Positions 44,150-52,806 of a stretch of DNA of 64,000 nucleotides are shown here, one piece after another (the first letter of the stretch is position 1; each line of letters opens with the position of its first letter). Source of the stretch: CAVQFD01 sp963724695 (GTDB taxonomy: Bacteria; Acidobacteriota; Vicinamibacteria; Vicinamibacterales; CAVVIG01). The DNA is taken from NCBI GenBank assembly GCA_963724695.1, contig CAVRVW010000008.1, positions 1-64,000 on the forward strand. The letters run 5' to 3'. The position numbers were made by a program, and so were the translations under genes. The notes under the pieces were generated by a model, which was not told the DNA's origin, ran no database searches, and was given only the letters and a program-made list of their open reading frames with translations.

Positions 44150-44309
44150 ATTGAGGGACTTCGGATCGGGGGATTTTGGGATTGGGTTGAGAACAGGTGA
44201 AACCCGGCTGCGTCGCCAACTTTTCTGCTGCCCGCTTCGTCTGACTCGAAAGGACAGAGGCTGAGTGCTGCACTCAAATCCTAAGTCCCTGAATCCAAAG
44301 TCCTAAGTT
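44150..44309. repeat. Family A repeat, copy 6, split by about 90 bases
   Basis: A left half with TTGAGGGACTTCGGATCGGG and TTTTGGGATTGGGTTGA (44150-44180) and a right half with CAAATCCTAAGTCCCTGAAT and CCAAAGTCCTAAGTTC (44274-44309) are separated by about 90 bases of unrelated sequence. The left half is degenerate. It lies 15 bases upstream of the PDZ gene start. Confidence 0.65.
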
Positions 44310-44324
44310 CTGCTGAGGGGTTCT

Positions 44325-45227
44325 ATGAAGAGACTACTTACCGTTTCCCTGCTAGCGCTGGCCATGCCGGCGGCCGGTTCCGGTCAGGCCGCAGTCGTGC
44401 CTCCGCCCGACGCCCGTGGACTGGAGCGCCAGCCATTCGAGGCGATGCTCCTGACCGATCGGGGCGCCCAGATCGGTGTCACGGTCCGCGATCTCGACCC
44501 TGCAGACACCGACAGCCAGAAGGCGTCCGGTGGCAGCGGCATCGTCGTCGAACAAGTACGGCCGGACAGCCCGGCGGCGACCGCGGGCATGCGCGCGGCC
44601 GACCTGATTGTCTCGTTCGACGGGGAGCGCATCCGCAGCGCCCGACAGTTCTCCCGGCTCGTCCAGGAAACGCCGCCAGGCCGAACCGTCTCGGCCACCA
44701 TCGTCCGCGACGGCCGGCGGAGCGATGTGTCGATTACACCCGCGGCGCCTCAGTCGGCCCGCCGCCAGGACGGCCGCCCCGAGTTGAATGCCGATCGTGG
44801 GGTCGTCATCGACAGCGACAAGCTCCGCGAACGAATCGAGCGGGAACTGGGCCAGATCGATGGTCTGCGCCGGTTCGAGCTGCCGGAGTTCAGCTTCGAC
44901 TTTCCCGGGTCTTCGGCCCGAGGGCGGCTCGGCGTCGGCGTGGACGATCTCACGCCCCAGCTGGCGAGCTACTTCGGTGCGCAGGAAGGCGTGCTGGTCA
45001 CGACCGTCACGGAAGACACGCCGGCAGCGAGGGGCGGCCTCAAGGCGGGCGATGTGATTGTCAGCTTCGCTGGAGAAGCGGTTCGGAATCGGGTGGAGCT
45101 GCAGCGCGCCGTCGGCCGGGCTCAGTCAGACGCGGAGGTGACGGTCGGGATTGTTCGGGACCGGAAGACGAGCGATATCAAGATCAAGCTCGAGGGAACC
45201 CGCCGGACAACGCGGCGGCAGGCTTAG
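44325..45227 (+). CDS. Periplasmic protein with two PDZ domains, no protease
   Basis: 300 residues from ATG 44325. The signal peptide is MKRLLTVSLLALAMPAAGSG (cleavage near AGSGQA). PDZ 1 at about 45-140: GIVVEQVRPDSPAATAGMRA, DLIVSFDGERIRSARQFSRL; PDZ 2 at about 200-290: GRLGVGVDDLTPQLASYFGA, VTEDTPAARGGLKAGDVIVS. No trypsin-like domain or His-Asp-Ser triad is present, so it is not DegP-like but a binding or scaffold protein. A charged helix (RERIERELGQIDGL) joins the domains. It is monocistronic, with repeats on both sides. Confidence 0.85.
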   Translation: MKRLLTVSLLALAMPAAGSGQAAVVPPPDARGLERQPFEAMLLTDRGAQIGVTVRDLDPADTDSQKASGGSGIVVEQVRPDSPAATAGMRAADLIVSFDGERIRSARQFSRLVQETPPGRTVSATIVRDGRRSDVSITPAAPQSARRQDGRPELNADRGVVIDSDKLRERIERELGQIDGLRRFELPEFSFDFPGSSARGRLGVGVDDLTPQLASYFGAQEGVLVTTVTEDTPAARGGLKAGDVIVSFAGEAVRNRVELQRAVGRAQSDAEVTVGIVRDRKTSDIKIKLEGTRRTTRRQA

Positions 45228-45234
45228 GGAGCCC

Positions 45235-45425
45235 TTCGCTTCGATCGTCGGCGTCGTCCATGGTCCTTCGGCTTTGGTCCTTGGGCTGGCCTTGGTGCCT
45301 GGTCGTCCTTAGTCCTCTGGTCCTTGGCGCCGTTCCGCGCGGCGCATCGCGGACCAAGGCCGACGAGGGACCAAGGCCCAAGGGACCGCCCAAGGCCCAA
45401 GGCCCAAGACCTAAGGACCAGAGCG
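45235..45425. repeat. Family B repeat, copy 2
   Basis: Left half of GGTCCTTCGGCTTTGGTCCT, TGGGCTGGCCTTGG, CCTTAGTCCTCTGGTCCTTG units (45258-45330); right half with GGACCAAGGCC, GAGGGACCAAGGCCCAAGGG, CCAAGGCCCAAGGCCC and CCTAAGGACC (45350-45420). The halves are inverted versions of each other about 25 bases apart, so a long hairpin is possible. It fills the space between the PDZ gene and the convergent GAF protein gene. Confidence 0.75.
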
Positions 45426-45436
45426 AGCGGCAGACG

Positions 45437-46613
45437 TTAAGCGGAAGCGGCGACGTCGGCGGGTGCTTCTGCAGAAGGCGGTGCCAGCACGCCGACGAGC
45501 TGGGCGGCGAAGATCGCGGCCAGGGCCTGCGCGCTGTCTGAAGTTTCGCCGCCGCCTCGAATCTCGGCCGTCAAGGCGCCGATGCAGCCATCTGGCGAAA
45601 GCAGCGGCGCCACCACGGCCCCACTCGAGGCGCCAGGGCGAGCCAGGACGATCTGCAGCGTGCCTCCCCGGTACGCGGCCGCAGCCGCGTTGCTGGCGCT
45701 TCGAGGCACAGCCGCCATGCGGGTGAGCGTTTCATTCGAATAGCCGTGAGCAGCGACCGGTCTCAAGTCGGCGCCTCTCGCGTCGCCCAGCCAAATCACC
45801 AGACCGCTTGCATCCATGGCGTCGGCCGCGTGTCCCAAGGCCGTCGTCAAGTCTTGTACGTCCTTGACGCGGCCCATCTCCGTGCAAAGCGCGGCCGCGG
45901 CCTTCAGGCCGGGCCAGGACGCTCGAGGTGCATCCGGCAGCGTGGCTGTCGAGCTGGTGCTGGTGTAATCCAGCAGGCCAAGTGACGCCGCGGGGTCAGC
46001 CTGGGCTTCCACGCGCGCTCGCAACGGCGTGAACGCGATCAGCAGGAGCAGCAGTCCGGCGAACCCGGCGGCCCCGCCGCCGACCGCCATCGCGAGACGT
46101 CGCGCCGTGGCCTCGGCGACGTCGAAGGCCTGCTGCTCGGCGACGCGTGCGGCCTCGACGAGACGCGAGGCCTCTGCCGCCGTCTCGCCCCCTCCGGCGA
46201 ACACGACGTCTCCCGCCATCAGCGGCTGACCGGTTCGCAGGTAGTCTCGCGCGCGCTTGTCGATGTTGCCGAGCTCGGTGAGATGGCTGGCGGCGTTCAT
46301 CAGCGCCTCTCGGGCATCGGCGGTGGCGGCAAGTGTTCTGGCCTGGTCGACGGCTGCCTGCGCGGCTTCGAGGTGACCCGCCACCTTCGGCATCCAGAAA
46401 TCCACGCCTTGACCCACGGCGACGTACGCCTGCTGACCCGCACGTGCGTCGCTGAGCGCGGCAGCAGCTTCGCGCGCCTTGACGTCGAAGGCGCGCACGG
46501 TCGTGCGCCCGTGCGACAGCGTCCGTTCAGATTGGAAGATGAAGACCGAGGCGGCGATGAGGCCGATCCAAGCCAGCGTCGCAGACGTGATTCTCACCGT
46601 ACGTGAGCGCATC
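45437..46613 (-). CDS. Membrane-anchored four-helix/GAF-like sensory protein
   Basis: Start ATG 46613 (MRSRTVRITSATLAWIGLIA). About 391 residues: first membrane helix 9-28, a periplasmic four-helix-type region (VDQARTLAATADAREALMNA, ELGNIDKRARDYL), a second membrane helix (GGGAAGFAGLLLLLIAFTP, about 190-210) and a cytoplasmic GAF-like domain (ALCTEMGRVKDVQDLTTALG, SGLVIWLGDARGADLRPVAA, GAVVAPLLSPDGCIGALTAE). There is no output domain (no kinase, GGDEF or MCP signalling helix), so it is a sensor without effector, or a partner of another protein. No operon partner. Confidence 0.65.
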
Positions 46614-46686
46614 GAGGGGACCGCGGTCAGAGTATCACATTCACGCAACGCCGCAGGCCGCATGTTGCTGGACTAGGATACCGTTG

Positions 46687-47721
46687 GTGACGCGCACACT
46701 GTTCTTCGTTCTGCTCACGGCTTTTGCATCGCCGCTTCGCGCTCAGCCCGTGGCCGCGCCGCCGCCTCCGCTCCGCCGCTGGATCGACTTCCCGCAGATC
46801 AGCCTGGGCATGCGTGCCCGCGCGATAGACGATGAAGTGCGGAACGCGGAGATCCGGCAACTCCAGCAGCGCACGCAGTTCCGGGCGCGCTTCAAGTTCG
46901 ATGCGCAGTCGCGCTACACGCTGAACGTCGGTGTGTTCACGGGGACGACCTTCACCAGCGGGTGGAACTCGACCGGCGTCGGGACGGGTAATGGTGTGAT
47001 GACCCACAGCGTCAAGCAGCTCTTTCTGGTGGCTCAACCGATCCGGGGACTGGAGTTTCAGCTCGGCAGCGTACCGCTGGTCCGCGGGGAGAGCACCGAC
47101 ATCACCACCTACGACGAAGACGGCTATACGACCGTCGGCCGGATGAGCATCAAGCGCCGCGCGGACGTGTTCTTCGACGACATCACCGTCAGCATTGGCA
47201 ATCTGGGCGAGCCCTCCACGGTCTCGGTCTTCGATCGGGAGTACGAGGGCGTCAACTACTACCAGGCGCAGGTGAGCCGCCGGCTTTCGCCGCGCCTGGC
47301 GACGTCATTCGATTTCAGCCGTGTGGACGAAGCCAACACGTGGCGCCCGGCTGTGCTCATGGGTGTCGCGGAATTGCGTTTCGTGGATCAGGTGCGGCTC
47401 GAGATGTACTTCAGGGACGAGGAGGAGGACCCGGCCGCCGGGTTCGCGGTGTTCGGCGAGAAGCAGGCGCTGCCGAAGTTGCGGGTGAGCTTTGGCTATG
47501 CCGATATCGACATCGACTACGGCAACCTCAACTCGGATCGTTTCTTCAGCGGGAAACGCGTCTTCGGGTTGCTCAACGTTCCGATCACCGGGGAGCTCAA
47601 TGTGCAGTTCTTCTCGGGCTGGGCCGTCGGGGACAACCCGCCGCTGCCCCTCAAGATGCGGACCGAGCTCGTAGTGAACTACAACTTCATCCCGCTCGTG
47701 CGGCGTACCGGCTGGTTCTAG
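46687..47721 (+). CDS. Outer-membrane beta-barrel protein
   Basis: 344 residues from GTG 46687 (frame open upstream, but the signal peptide MTRTLFFVLLTAFASPLRAQ fixes the start). The mature protein is a series of amphipathic strands ending with aromatic residues: RTQFRARFKFDAQSRYTLNV, YYQAQVSRRLSPRLATSFDF, LRVSFGYADIDIDYGNLNSD, and a C-terminal strand TELVVNYNFIPLVRRTGWF ending in Phe, the usual signal for BAM assembly. No known porin family could be named. Monocistronic, 70 bases from the divergent GAF-like gene. Confidence 0.75.
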   Translation: MTRTLFFVLLTAFASPLRAQPVAAPPPPLRRWIDFPQISLGMRARAIDDEVRNAEIRQLQQRTQFRARFKFDAQSRYTLNVGVFTGTTFTSGWNSTGVGTGNGVMTHSVKQLFLVAQPIRGLEFQLGSVPLVRGESTDITTYDEDGYTTVGRMSIKRRADVFFDDITVSIGNLGEPSTVSVFDREYEGVNYYQAQVSRRLSPRLATSFDFSRVDEANTWRPAVLMGVAELRFVDQVRLEMYFRDEEEDPAAGFAVFGEKQALPKLRVSFGYADIDIDYGNLNSDRFFSGKRVFGLLNVPITGELNVQFFSGWAVGDNPPLPLKMRTELVVNYNFIPLVRRTGWF

Positions 47722-47830
47722 ACGGGGCTCCGGGCTCCAGGGACTTCGGGCGTCAGGCTTATGGCTTACGGCTCATGGCTCACGGCTTATGCAGCCTCTG
47801 GCCTCTGGCCCCTGGCCTCTAGCCCCTAGC
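47722..47830. repeat. Family D repeat (GGCTTATGGCT / GGCCTCTGGCC), between convergent genes
   Basis: Runs of GGGCTCCGGGCTCCAGGGAC, GGCTTATGGCTTACGGCTCA and CTCTGGCCTCTGGCCCCTGG, ending CCTCTAGCCCCTAGCTTCC. The last CTAG forms the stop codon of the convergent dsbD gene (TAG at 47826-47828 read on the minus strand). Low-complexity blocks of this type occur once in the window. Confidence 0.65.
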
Positions 47831-49587
47831 TTCCAGCTGGTTTCAGAATGACGTAAGTGGGCAGTCCGATCGCGCCGAAGTGCTCGAGCGCTTCTTTGGC
47901 AGGCGACACGCTCGCGTCTTCGGCCTGGAACTTGATCTTGACGTAGCCAGCCAGCGCCGCGCTGACCTCGGGATCCCGGAGCGTCGTCTTGTCCATCAAC
48001 AGGCAGTTCTTGCACCACGTGGCCCAGAAGTCGATCAGCACCGGTTTGCCCGTCCGCTCCGCCTCGGCCATGCCGGCGGGCAGCGACGCGTACCAGCCTT
48101 CCTTGAGCTTCTCTTCCACGCTCGACGCGACCTCGGCCGGGTCGACCCAGCGGCTGGCGAAGATGCCGTAGGCCGTGTAGCCGTAGTAGACCGCCGTGCC
48201 GAGGATGAAGATCCCGAACGCTTGCTTGACGCGGACCATCCAGGCGCCGGGCTTCGGCAGTGCGGCGATGCCGGCCCCTGCGATGGGCCAGGGGATGGCC
48301 ATGCCGAGCCCGAGAAAGAACGGCAGCAGGAGCGCAGCGGAAGTGCCGGTGGCGTAAAGGTTGCTCGAGAACAGCACGACCTGAATGACAACGGGCGCAA
48401 CACACGCACCGGCCAGAAGCGCCGCGACGGCTCCCATACCGAAGGCCACCAGAAAGCTGCCGCGACCCGACTCCGCGACGTGAAATCCGCTCGAGAACCG
48501 CGAGAAGTCGATCACGAGCACATCGAACATCGCGAGCGCCAGCACCACGAAAAGCAAAGCTATCCCGAGATTGAACCACGGCGACGCGTTGATGGTGCCG
48601 AACGTGCCGCCGATGAGGATGACGACGAGGCCGAGGATGCCGTAGACAAGGGCCATGGCGCTGCCGTACGCCGTGCCAAGCAGAAACCCGCGGCCACGCG
48701 ATCCGGCCTGAGCGCCCGCGCCGATGATGGCCAGGTTGATCGGAATCATGGGCAGCACGCACGGCGTGAGATTGAGCGCCAGCCCGCCGATGAGCACGAG
48801 CAGCAGGATCGCCAGCGGCCCGCGCCCCTCGAACAGCCCTCGTTCGACGATGCCCGCCTCGGCGTTTCTGATGAACTGGAGGAAGTCGGCGGTGCCGACA
48901 TAGTTCGTGGTGCCGGCCACCGAGAAGCTCTTGTTGAGCGATGCGAGCGTGGCGATGACAGCCTCGGGCGTGTTGGCCGGCCCCGTGGTTGACGCCGCAG
49001 CGGCTGGTGTCGCCGATGGGGTGGCAGTCTCCGGCTTCTCACCGGTGCCGAAGGGGATGCCGGCGAAGATCTCTTCGTTGCCCGCGCTGCCGGCGCTCGC
49101 GCTCCCGACCTTGAACGCCCAGCTGGTCTTGAGCGTGACCGGGAAGAAGCACATCTTGTCGTTGCAGGCCTGATAGCGCAGCGTTGCCGGCACCGTGATG
49201 TCGCCTGCCGGCACACTCGAAGCCACCTTGAACCGCACACCGATCACGAACGATCGCTCGAAGACGAGGAGGGGCTGGGGGCTGCCTTCCTGGGCGAGAT
49301 CGATGGCCTTTGGCCAGACGATCTCTTCGACCGTGACCCCCGCAGGCGGGGTGGGCGTGAGCTGCATGGCCTGCAGGAGTGGATCGCGAGGCTTGTTCGC
49401 GTTGGCGTGAAGGCCTTCTGGCAGCAGCACACGCAGCGCCGCGCGGACCTCGGCTCCCGGCGTGGCGTCTGACGCCACGAAGGGCGTCAGGCGCGCGGGC
49501 TCAGGACGTGCCTGCGCGTTGACGCTGCCAGCGGACAACAGCGACGAGCACCAGGCCAAGCAGGGACCGCCGCACCGCGCGCACCAT
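47826..49587 (-). CDS. dsbD: DsbD-type thiol:disulfide interchange protein (probable indel in signal peptide)
   Basis: About 585 residues. N-terminal periplasmic domain with RYQACNDKMCFFPVTLK (two redox Cys), eight hydrophobic spans with the Cys pair in LTPCVLPMIPIN and LLAGACVAPVVIQ, and a C-terminal thioredoxin domain with active site FWATWCKNCLLMD. It carries electrons from cytoplasmic thioredoxin across the inner membrane to periplasmic thiol proteins. The long frame starts near 49559 with MAWCSSLLSAGSVNAQA; an ATG at 49587 in another frame begins MVRAVRRSLLGLVLVAVV, a better signal peptide, so one indel near 49535-49550 is likely. The stop falls in a family D repeat. Gene order: downstream of nuoG by three bases. 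Confidence 0.9.
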
Positions 49588-49590
49588 CGT

Positions 49591-51429
49591 CTATGCCTTG
49601 ACCTCTTTCAACGGAATGGCGCCCGGCGGGAGGGGCAATGCCGACGGATCGACCGTGCCCTTGACCGGCGGGAGGTCCTGGAACATGAAGTCCCACTTCC
49701 AGCGCTCCGACGGGTTCGACGCCTGCAGCCAATGGCGGCCGGAGACGACGCGTCCAAACGTCAGGGCGGACAGTCCTTGCAGCTCCGCGACATCCGGATG
49801 GCTGGCGGCGATGTCCGCGCGGACGTCGGCCGAGCTCCGGTAGGGGAACGAGAGGCCGAGCGCGGCCGCCACGTTCACGAGCACCTGCCAGTCCTCGAGC
49901 GCCTCGCCTGGCGCCGCGACGGCGCGGGACGCGCCCTGCAGCCGACCCTGGTCATTTGTATAGGACGCGTCCTTCTCGACGAACGATGCGCCCGGCAACA
50001 CGAAATCCGCCGCCCGAGCCAGAGACGTCATCAACACGCCCTGGACGACGAGGAGAGGCAGCTTTCCCGCGGCGCGCGCATCGAGGATCCACTGCGTGTC
50101 GCCAATCGATCCATCCGGCCCGGGGTCGAACACGTACAGCGCCGAGACCCGCCCGGCCGCGACCGCTGCCTTGAGTGCCGCGACGTCCGCTTCATTACCT
50201 GCCCGACTCGCCCGACCCACCTGACCTTCCAGACCCACCTGACCCACCAGACCCAGGATGTGCGCTCCCTGGACGTTGGGCGCATCGACCTCGGGCACTT
50301 TGAACGTCGTTCCGGCGGGTTGCGTCTTCGTCGTGACGCGCCAGCTCATGGAAATCACCGACGTGTTGTCGCCGATGAGCTCCTGTGTCAGCCGCTTGAA
50401 CAGGAACAGCTCTTCGTGGGATGCGTGCGCGGACAACAGGAAGCGTACGCCGTCAGGATTCGACCGTCCGGCCTCGCCGAGGCGCGCAACGAGCCGGGGC
50501 AGCAGGTCGTGCCAGCCCACCGGCTGCAGCGTGTCTTGACCGTCCCGCACGAGCGGCCGGCGCAGGCGATCGTCGCCTTCGATCCAGTGATAATCGAAGC
50601 GGCCGATGTCGCACATCCAGTAGCCGTTCACGTCCGGGTTGAACCGCGGCGTAAAGCGGATGAGGCGCGATCCTTTTGCCCACTCCGGCTTGGCCTTGAG
50701 CCACGCCGTGGTGTTGCACCCCTTCGAGCAGAGCGTGCAGACCGTGTCGACGGCGTTGGGGTTGTCCCAGGGGCGCGACTTGAAGCGGTAGTCCCGCGTC
50801 GTGATGGCGCCGACCGGGCAGACGTCCATCAGGTTGCCCGAGATGAGCGAATGCACGCCCTCTTCCTGAAAGGTGGCGATCTCGCTGCCATACCCGCGAT
50901 CGATGATGTTGATCTGCGCGTCGCCCTCGACATCGCGCATGAAGCGGACGCACCGCGTGCAGAGGATGCAGCGGTTCCTGTTCAGCATCAGGGTCGGGCC
51001 GAAGTCGACGTCCGCCTTCACGCCTTCTCCGTCGAAGGTCCGCCGCGGAAACTCCATGCGGCTCTGGTCGGGCCCGAACGTGTACGAGAAGTCCTGGAGC
51101 GGGCACTCGCCACCCTTGTCGCACACGGGACAATCCAGCGGGTGGTTCACCAACAGGAACTCGAACACGCCCGCCCGCGCCGCCACCACGTCATCGGTCC
51201 GCGTATGGACGACCATGCCGTCGGCGCACACGGTCGAGCACGAGGTCTGCAGCTTCGGCATCTTCTCGATCTTCACGATGCAGACGCGGCACGAACCGTC
51301 GATGCCGATGCCGGGGTGATAGCAGTAATACGGGACCGAGATGCCGCTTTCGACGGCCGCCTGGAGGACGGTCTTGCCCTTTTCGACAGTAATCTGACGA
51401 CCATCGATCGTCAGCGTGACGGTGTCCAT
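49591..51429 (-). CDS. nuoG: NADH-quinone oxidoreductase subunit G (NuoG)
   Basis: 612 residues from ATG 51429. Cluster ligands are all visible: [2Fe-2S] Cys36, Cys47, Cys50, Cys64; the His-Cys3 [4Fe-4S] site in NHPLDCPVCDKGGECPLQDF (His96, Cys100, 103, 109); NRCILCTRCVRFMRD and later DVCPVGAIT for the next cluster; and CTLCSKGCNTTAW at the start of the molybdopterin-oxidoreductase-like domain. It passes electrons from NADH (NuoF) along complex I. No other nuo gene is in the window, so either it is an orphan or the operon is split. About 22 residues around GLVGQVGLEGQVGRASRAG (nucleotides 50196-50257) appear to derive from a dispersed repeat. It ends three bases from dsbD. Confidence 0.93.
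   Translation of the reverse strand: MDTVTLTIDGRQITVEKGKTVLQAAVESGISVPYYCYHPGIGIDGSCRVCIVKIEKMPKLQTSCSTVCADGMVVHTRTDDVVAARAGVFEFLLVNHPLDCPVCDKGGECPLQDFSYTFGPDQSRMEFPRRTFDGEGVKADVDFGPTLMLNRNRCILCTRCVRFMRDVEGDAQINIIDRGYGSEIATFQEEGVHSLISGNLMDVCPVGAITTRDYRFKSRPWDNPNAVDTVCTLCSKGCNTTAWLKAKPEWAKGSRLIRFTPRFNPDVNGYWMCDIGRFDYHWIEGDDRLRRPLVRDGQDTLQPVGWHDLLPRLVARLGEAGRSNPDGVRFLLSAHASHEELFLFKRLTQELIGDNTSVISMSWRVTTKTQPAGTTFKVPEVDAPNVQGAHILGLVGQVGLEGQVGRASRAGNEADVAALKAAVAAGRVSALYVFDPGPDGSIGDTQWILDARAAGKLPLLVVQGVLMTSLARAADFVLPGASFVEKDASYTNDQGRLQGASRAVAAPGEALEDWQVLVNVAAALGLSFPYRSSADVRADIAASHPDVAELQGLSALTFGRVVSGRHWLQASNPSERWKWDFMFQDLPPVKGTVDPSALPLPPGAIPLKEVKA
50196..50257. repeat. Repeat-like insertion within nuoG
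   Basis: The plus strand here reads as units of ACCTG(C/A)CC and GACCCACC: ACCTGCCCGACTCGCCCGAC, CCACCTGACCTTCCAGACCC, ACCTGACCCACCAGACCCAG. The period is about seven to eight bases, in clear contrast to the flanking coding sequence. It stays in frame and encodes a Gly/Val/Gln-rich stretch on the minus strand. Confidence 0.7.
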
Positions 51430-51444
51430 AAGATCCTGATGATA

Positions 51445-51571
51445 TCAGGGCCTTGCCGGTCCTTGGTTCCTGGGCCTTGGGCCGGCGGGTCCAAAAGGAC
51501 CCGCCCTACGAGATGGCCATTTTGCGATGTGCGAATGGATGAGGGCGGGTCCTTTCGGACCCGCCAGCTCA
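51445..51571. repeat. Family B fragment plus family C doublet, copy 1
   Basis: 51445-51482 has family B units (GGTCCTTGGTTCCTGGGCCT). Family C follows: GGCGGGTCCAAAAGGACCCG and CC (51484-51505), about 40 bases of spacer, then GGCGGGTCCTTTCGGACCCG and CC (51544-51565). Each element is itself a palindrome (GCGGGTCC/GGACCCGC), and the two form a doublet like a REPIN. It sits between the nuoG start and the end of the anti-sigma gene, 5 bases from the latter's stop. Confidence 0.78.
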
Positions 51572-52147
51572 GTTCGCCGCAGCGATGCGCGAGATGGTGA
51601 TTCCCTGCCCGCCGACCGTCCCGCTGATGCTGACACGCATGTCGGCAAACGCGGCCAGCTCTTGGAAGTCCTGGTTGCGGATCGTGTACACGGCGTTGTC
51701 TGCGACCAGCACGAACTCCGCGCCTCGCGCGACGCAGTTGAGCGTGCACCGGCGGTTGTCGCCACCGGCGGTGGTGGACCGATGTCTCTCGCCGCACTGG
51801 CTGTCGCCGATCATCCCGACGGCGGCGATGGGCGCCGGGCGAACGAGCAGCACGGCGGCCGCGATCGCCGCGGCGGCGGCGCCCGTCAGGAGCGCGGTCC
51901 GAGACACGGTCGGCGCCGGCCGGCCGAGGCGATACACGCGCGGCCGCCACTCGGGCTCCCGGCCCGCAGCGTGAGTCGCTGCCGCCACGGACCTGACCAG
52001 TTGGCGCGCGGCGGACTCGGCCTCCACTCGCTCGCGGCACGCCGTGCAGTGTCGCAGGTGGGCCGACACAATCCCGCGTTCGGCCTCCTTCAATTCCCCG
52101 TCGACATAGGGGGTGACGAGCGTATCGATCGCGTCGCAGTCGTTCAT
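51569..52147 (-). CDS. Zinc-finger anti-sigma factor with C-terminal OB-like domain
   Basis: 192 residues from ATG 52147, whose ATGA overlaps the sigma gene's stop. The N-terminal zf-HC2 motif is HLRHCTACRERVEAE, with upstream Cys4 and His30-type ligands (VDGELKEAERGIVSAHLRHC). A membrane helix lies at about 80-100 (ALLTGAAAAAIAAAVLLV). The exported part contains CTLNCVARGAEFVLVADNAV, YTIRNQDFQELAAFADMRVS and ISGTVGGQGITISRI, a small beta-barrel like those found in acidobacterial secreted proteins. It should sequester the ECF sigma factor encoded immediately upstream until released by an envelope signal. Confidence 0.82.
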   Translation of the reverse strand: MNDCDAIDTLVTPYVDGELKEAERGIVSAHLRHCTACRERVEAESAARQLVRSVAAATHAAGREPEWRPRVYRLGRPAPTVSRTALLTGAAAAAIAAAVLLVRPAPIAAVGMIGDSQCGERHRSTTAGGDNRRCTLNCVARGAEFVLVADNAVYTIRNQDFQELAAFADMRVSISGTVGGQGITISRIAAAN

Positions 52148-52734
52148 GGCGCTTCCTCTTGTAGTGCACCTGCCGGGGCGTTGGCCACCAGTCGGTCGTG
52201 GAGCAGGCGGCGTCCCCGCGAAATGCGGGACATCACCGTGCCGATCGGAATCCGCAGCCGCGCGGCAATCTCCGCGTAGCTCAACTCGTCGACGTCGCGC
52301 AGCCACACGGCGTCGCGCAGCGACTTGGGCAGCGACTCCAGCGCCGCCTGGAGCCCGGGCGCCATCGTCCTGACGAGGAGCGCCTGTTCGGGCGACAGCT
52401 CACGGGCAGGCAGCCGCGCGACGATGTGTTCTGGAGCGTCCGGGTCGGTGTGGATCGTGGCACGCCGCTGACCACGGCGATGGTTGCTGGTCACGTTCTT
52501 CAGAATCGTCAGCAGCCAGGCCTTGAGGTTCGTGCCCGGCTGAAACCGGGACGAGGCCCGCATCGCACGCAGGTAGGCGTCCTGGACCAGGTCCTCCGCA
52601 TCCGCCCGGTTGCGCGTCAGCCCGAACGAGACCTTGCGCAGCTGCGGCAAGTGGCCCAGGGCTTCGGCCTCGAACGCGGACTCGGCGCCGCGACGGCCCG
52701 GATCTCCTGGAGGCGATGATTTCTCGGACGACAC
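52144..52734 (-). CDS. ECF-type RNA polymerase sigma factor
   Basis: About 196 residues with start at GTG 52734 (a TTG at 52800 is an alternative and would add a polar N-terminus). Region 2: HLPQLRKVSFGLTRNRADAE, DLVQDAYLRAMRASSRFQPG, TNLKAWLLTILKNVTSNHRR; region 4: ALESLPKSLRDAVWLRDVDE, LSYAEIAARLRIPIGTVMSR, ISRGRRLLHDRL. This is a standard ECF layout with sigma-2 and sigma-4 joined by a linker. Translation is coupled to the zf-HC2 anti-sigma gene. It follows the M1 aminopeptidase gene on the same strand and may be co-transcribed with it. Confidence 0.88.
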   Translation of the reverse strand: MSSEKSSPPGDPGRRGAESAFEAEALGHLPQLRKVSFGLTRNRADAEDLVQDAYLRAMRASSRFQPGTNLKAWLLTILKNVTSNHRRGQRRATIHTDPDAPEHIVARLPARELSPEQALLVRTMAPGLQAALESLPKSLRDAVWLRDVDELSYAEIAARLRIPIGTVMSRISRGRRLLHDRLVANAPAGALQEEAP

Positions 52735-52806
52735 AGCGACGGTCCTTCTGAGAGCAGACACGTGCCGGGAAGAAACCCCTACCGGGTCTGGTTTATTCAA
52801 AACGGC

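Noticed and set aside
49462..51600. Long plus-strand open frame opposite nuoG and dsbD
   Set aside because: It is a shadow of nuoG caused by high GC content; its peptide has no domain, while the minus strand has all NuoG cluster ligands.
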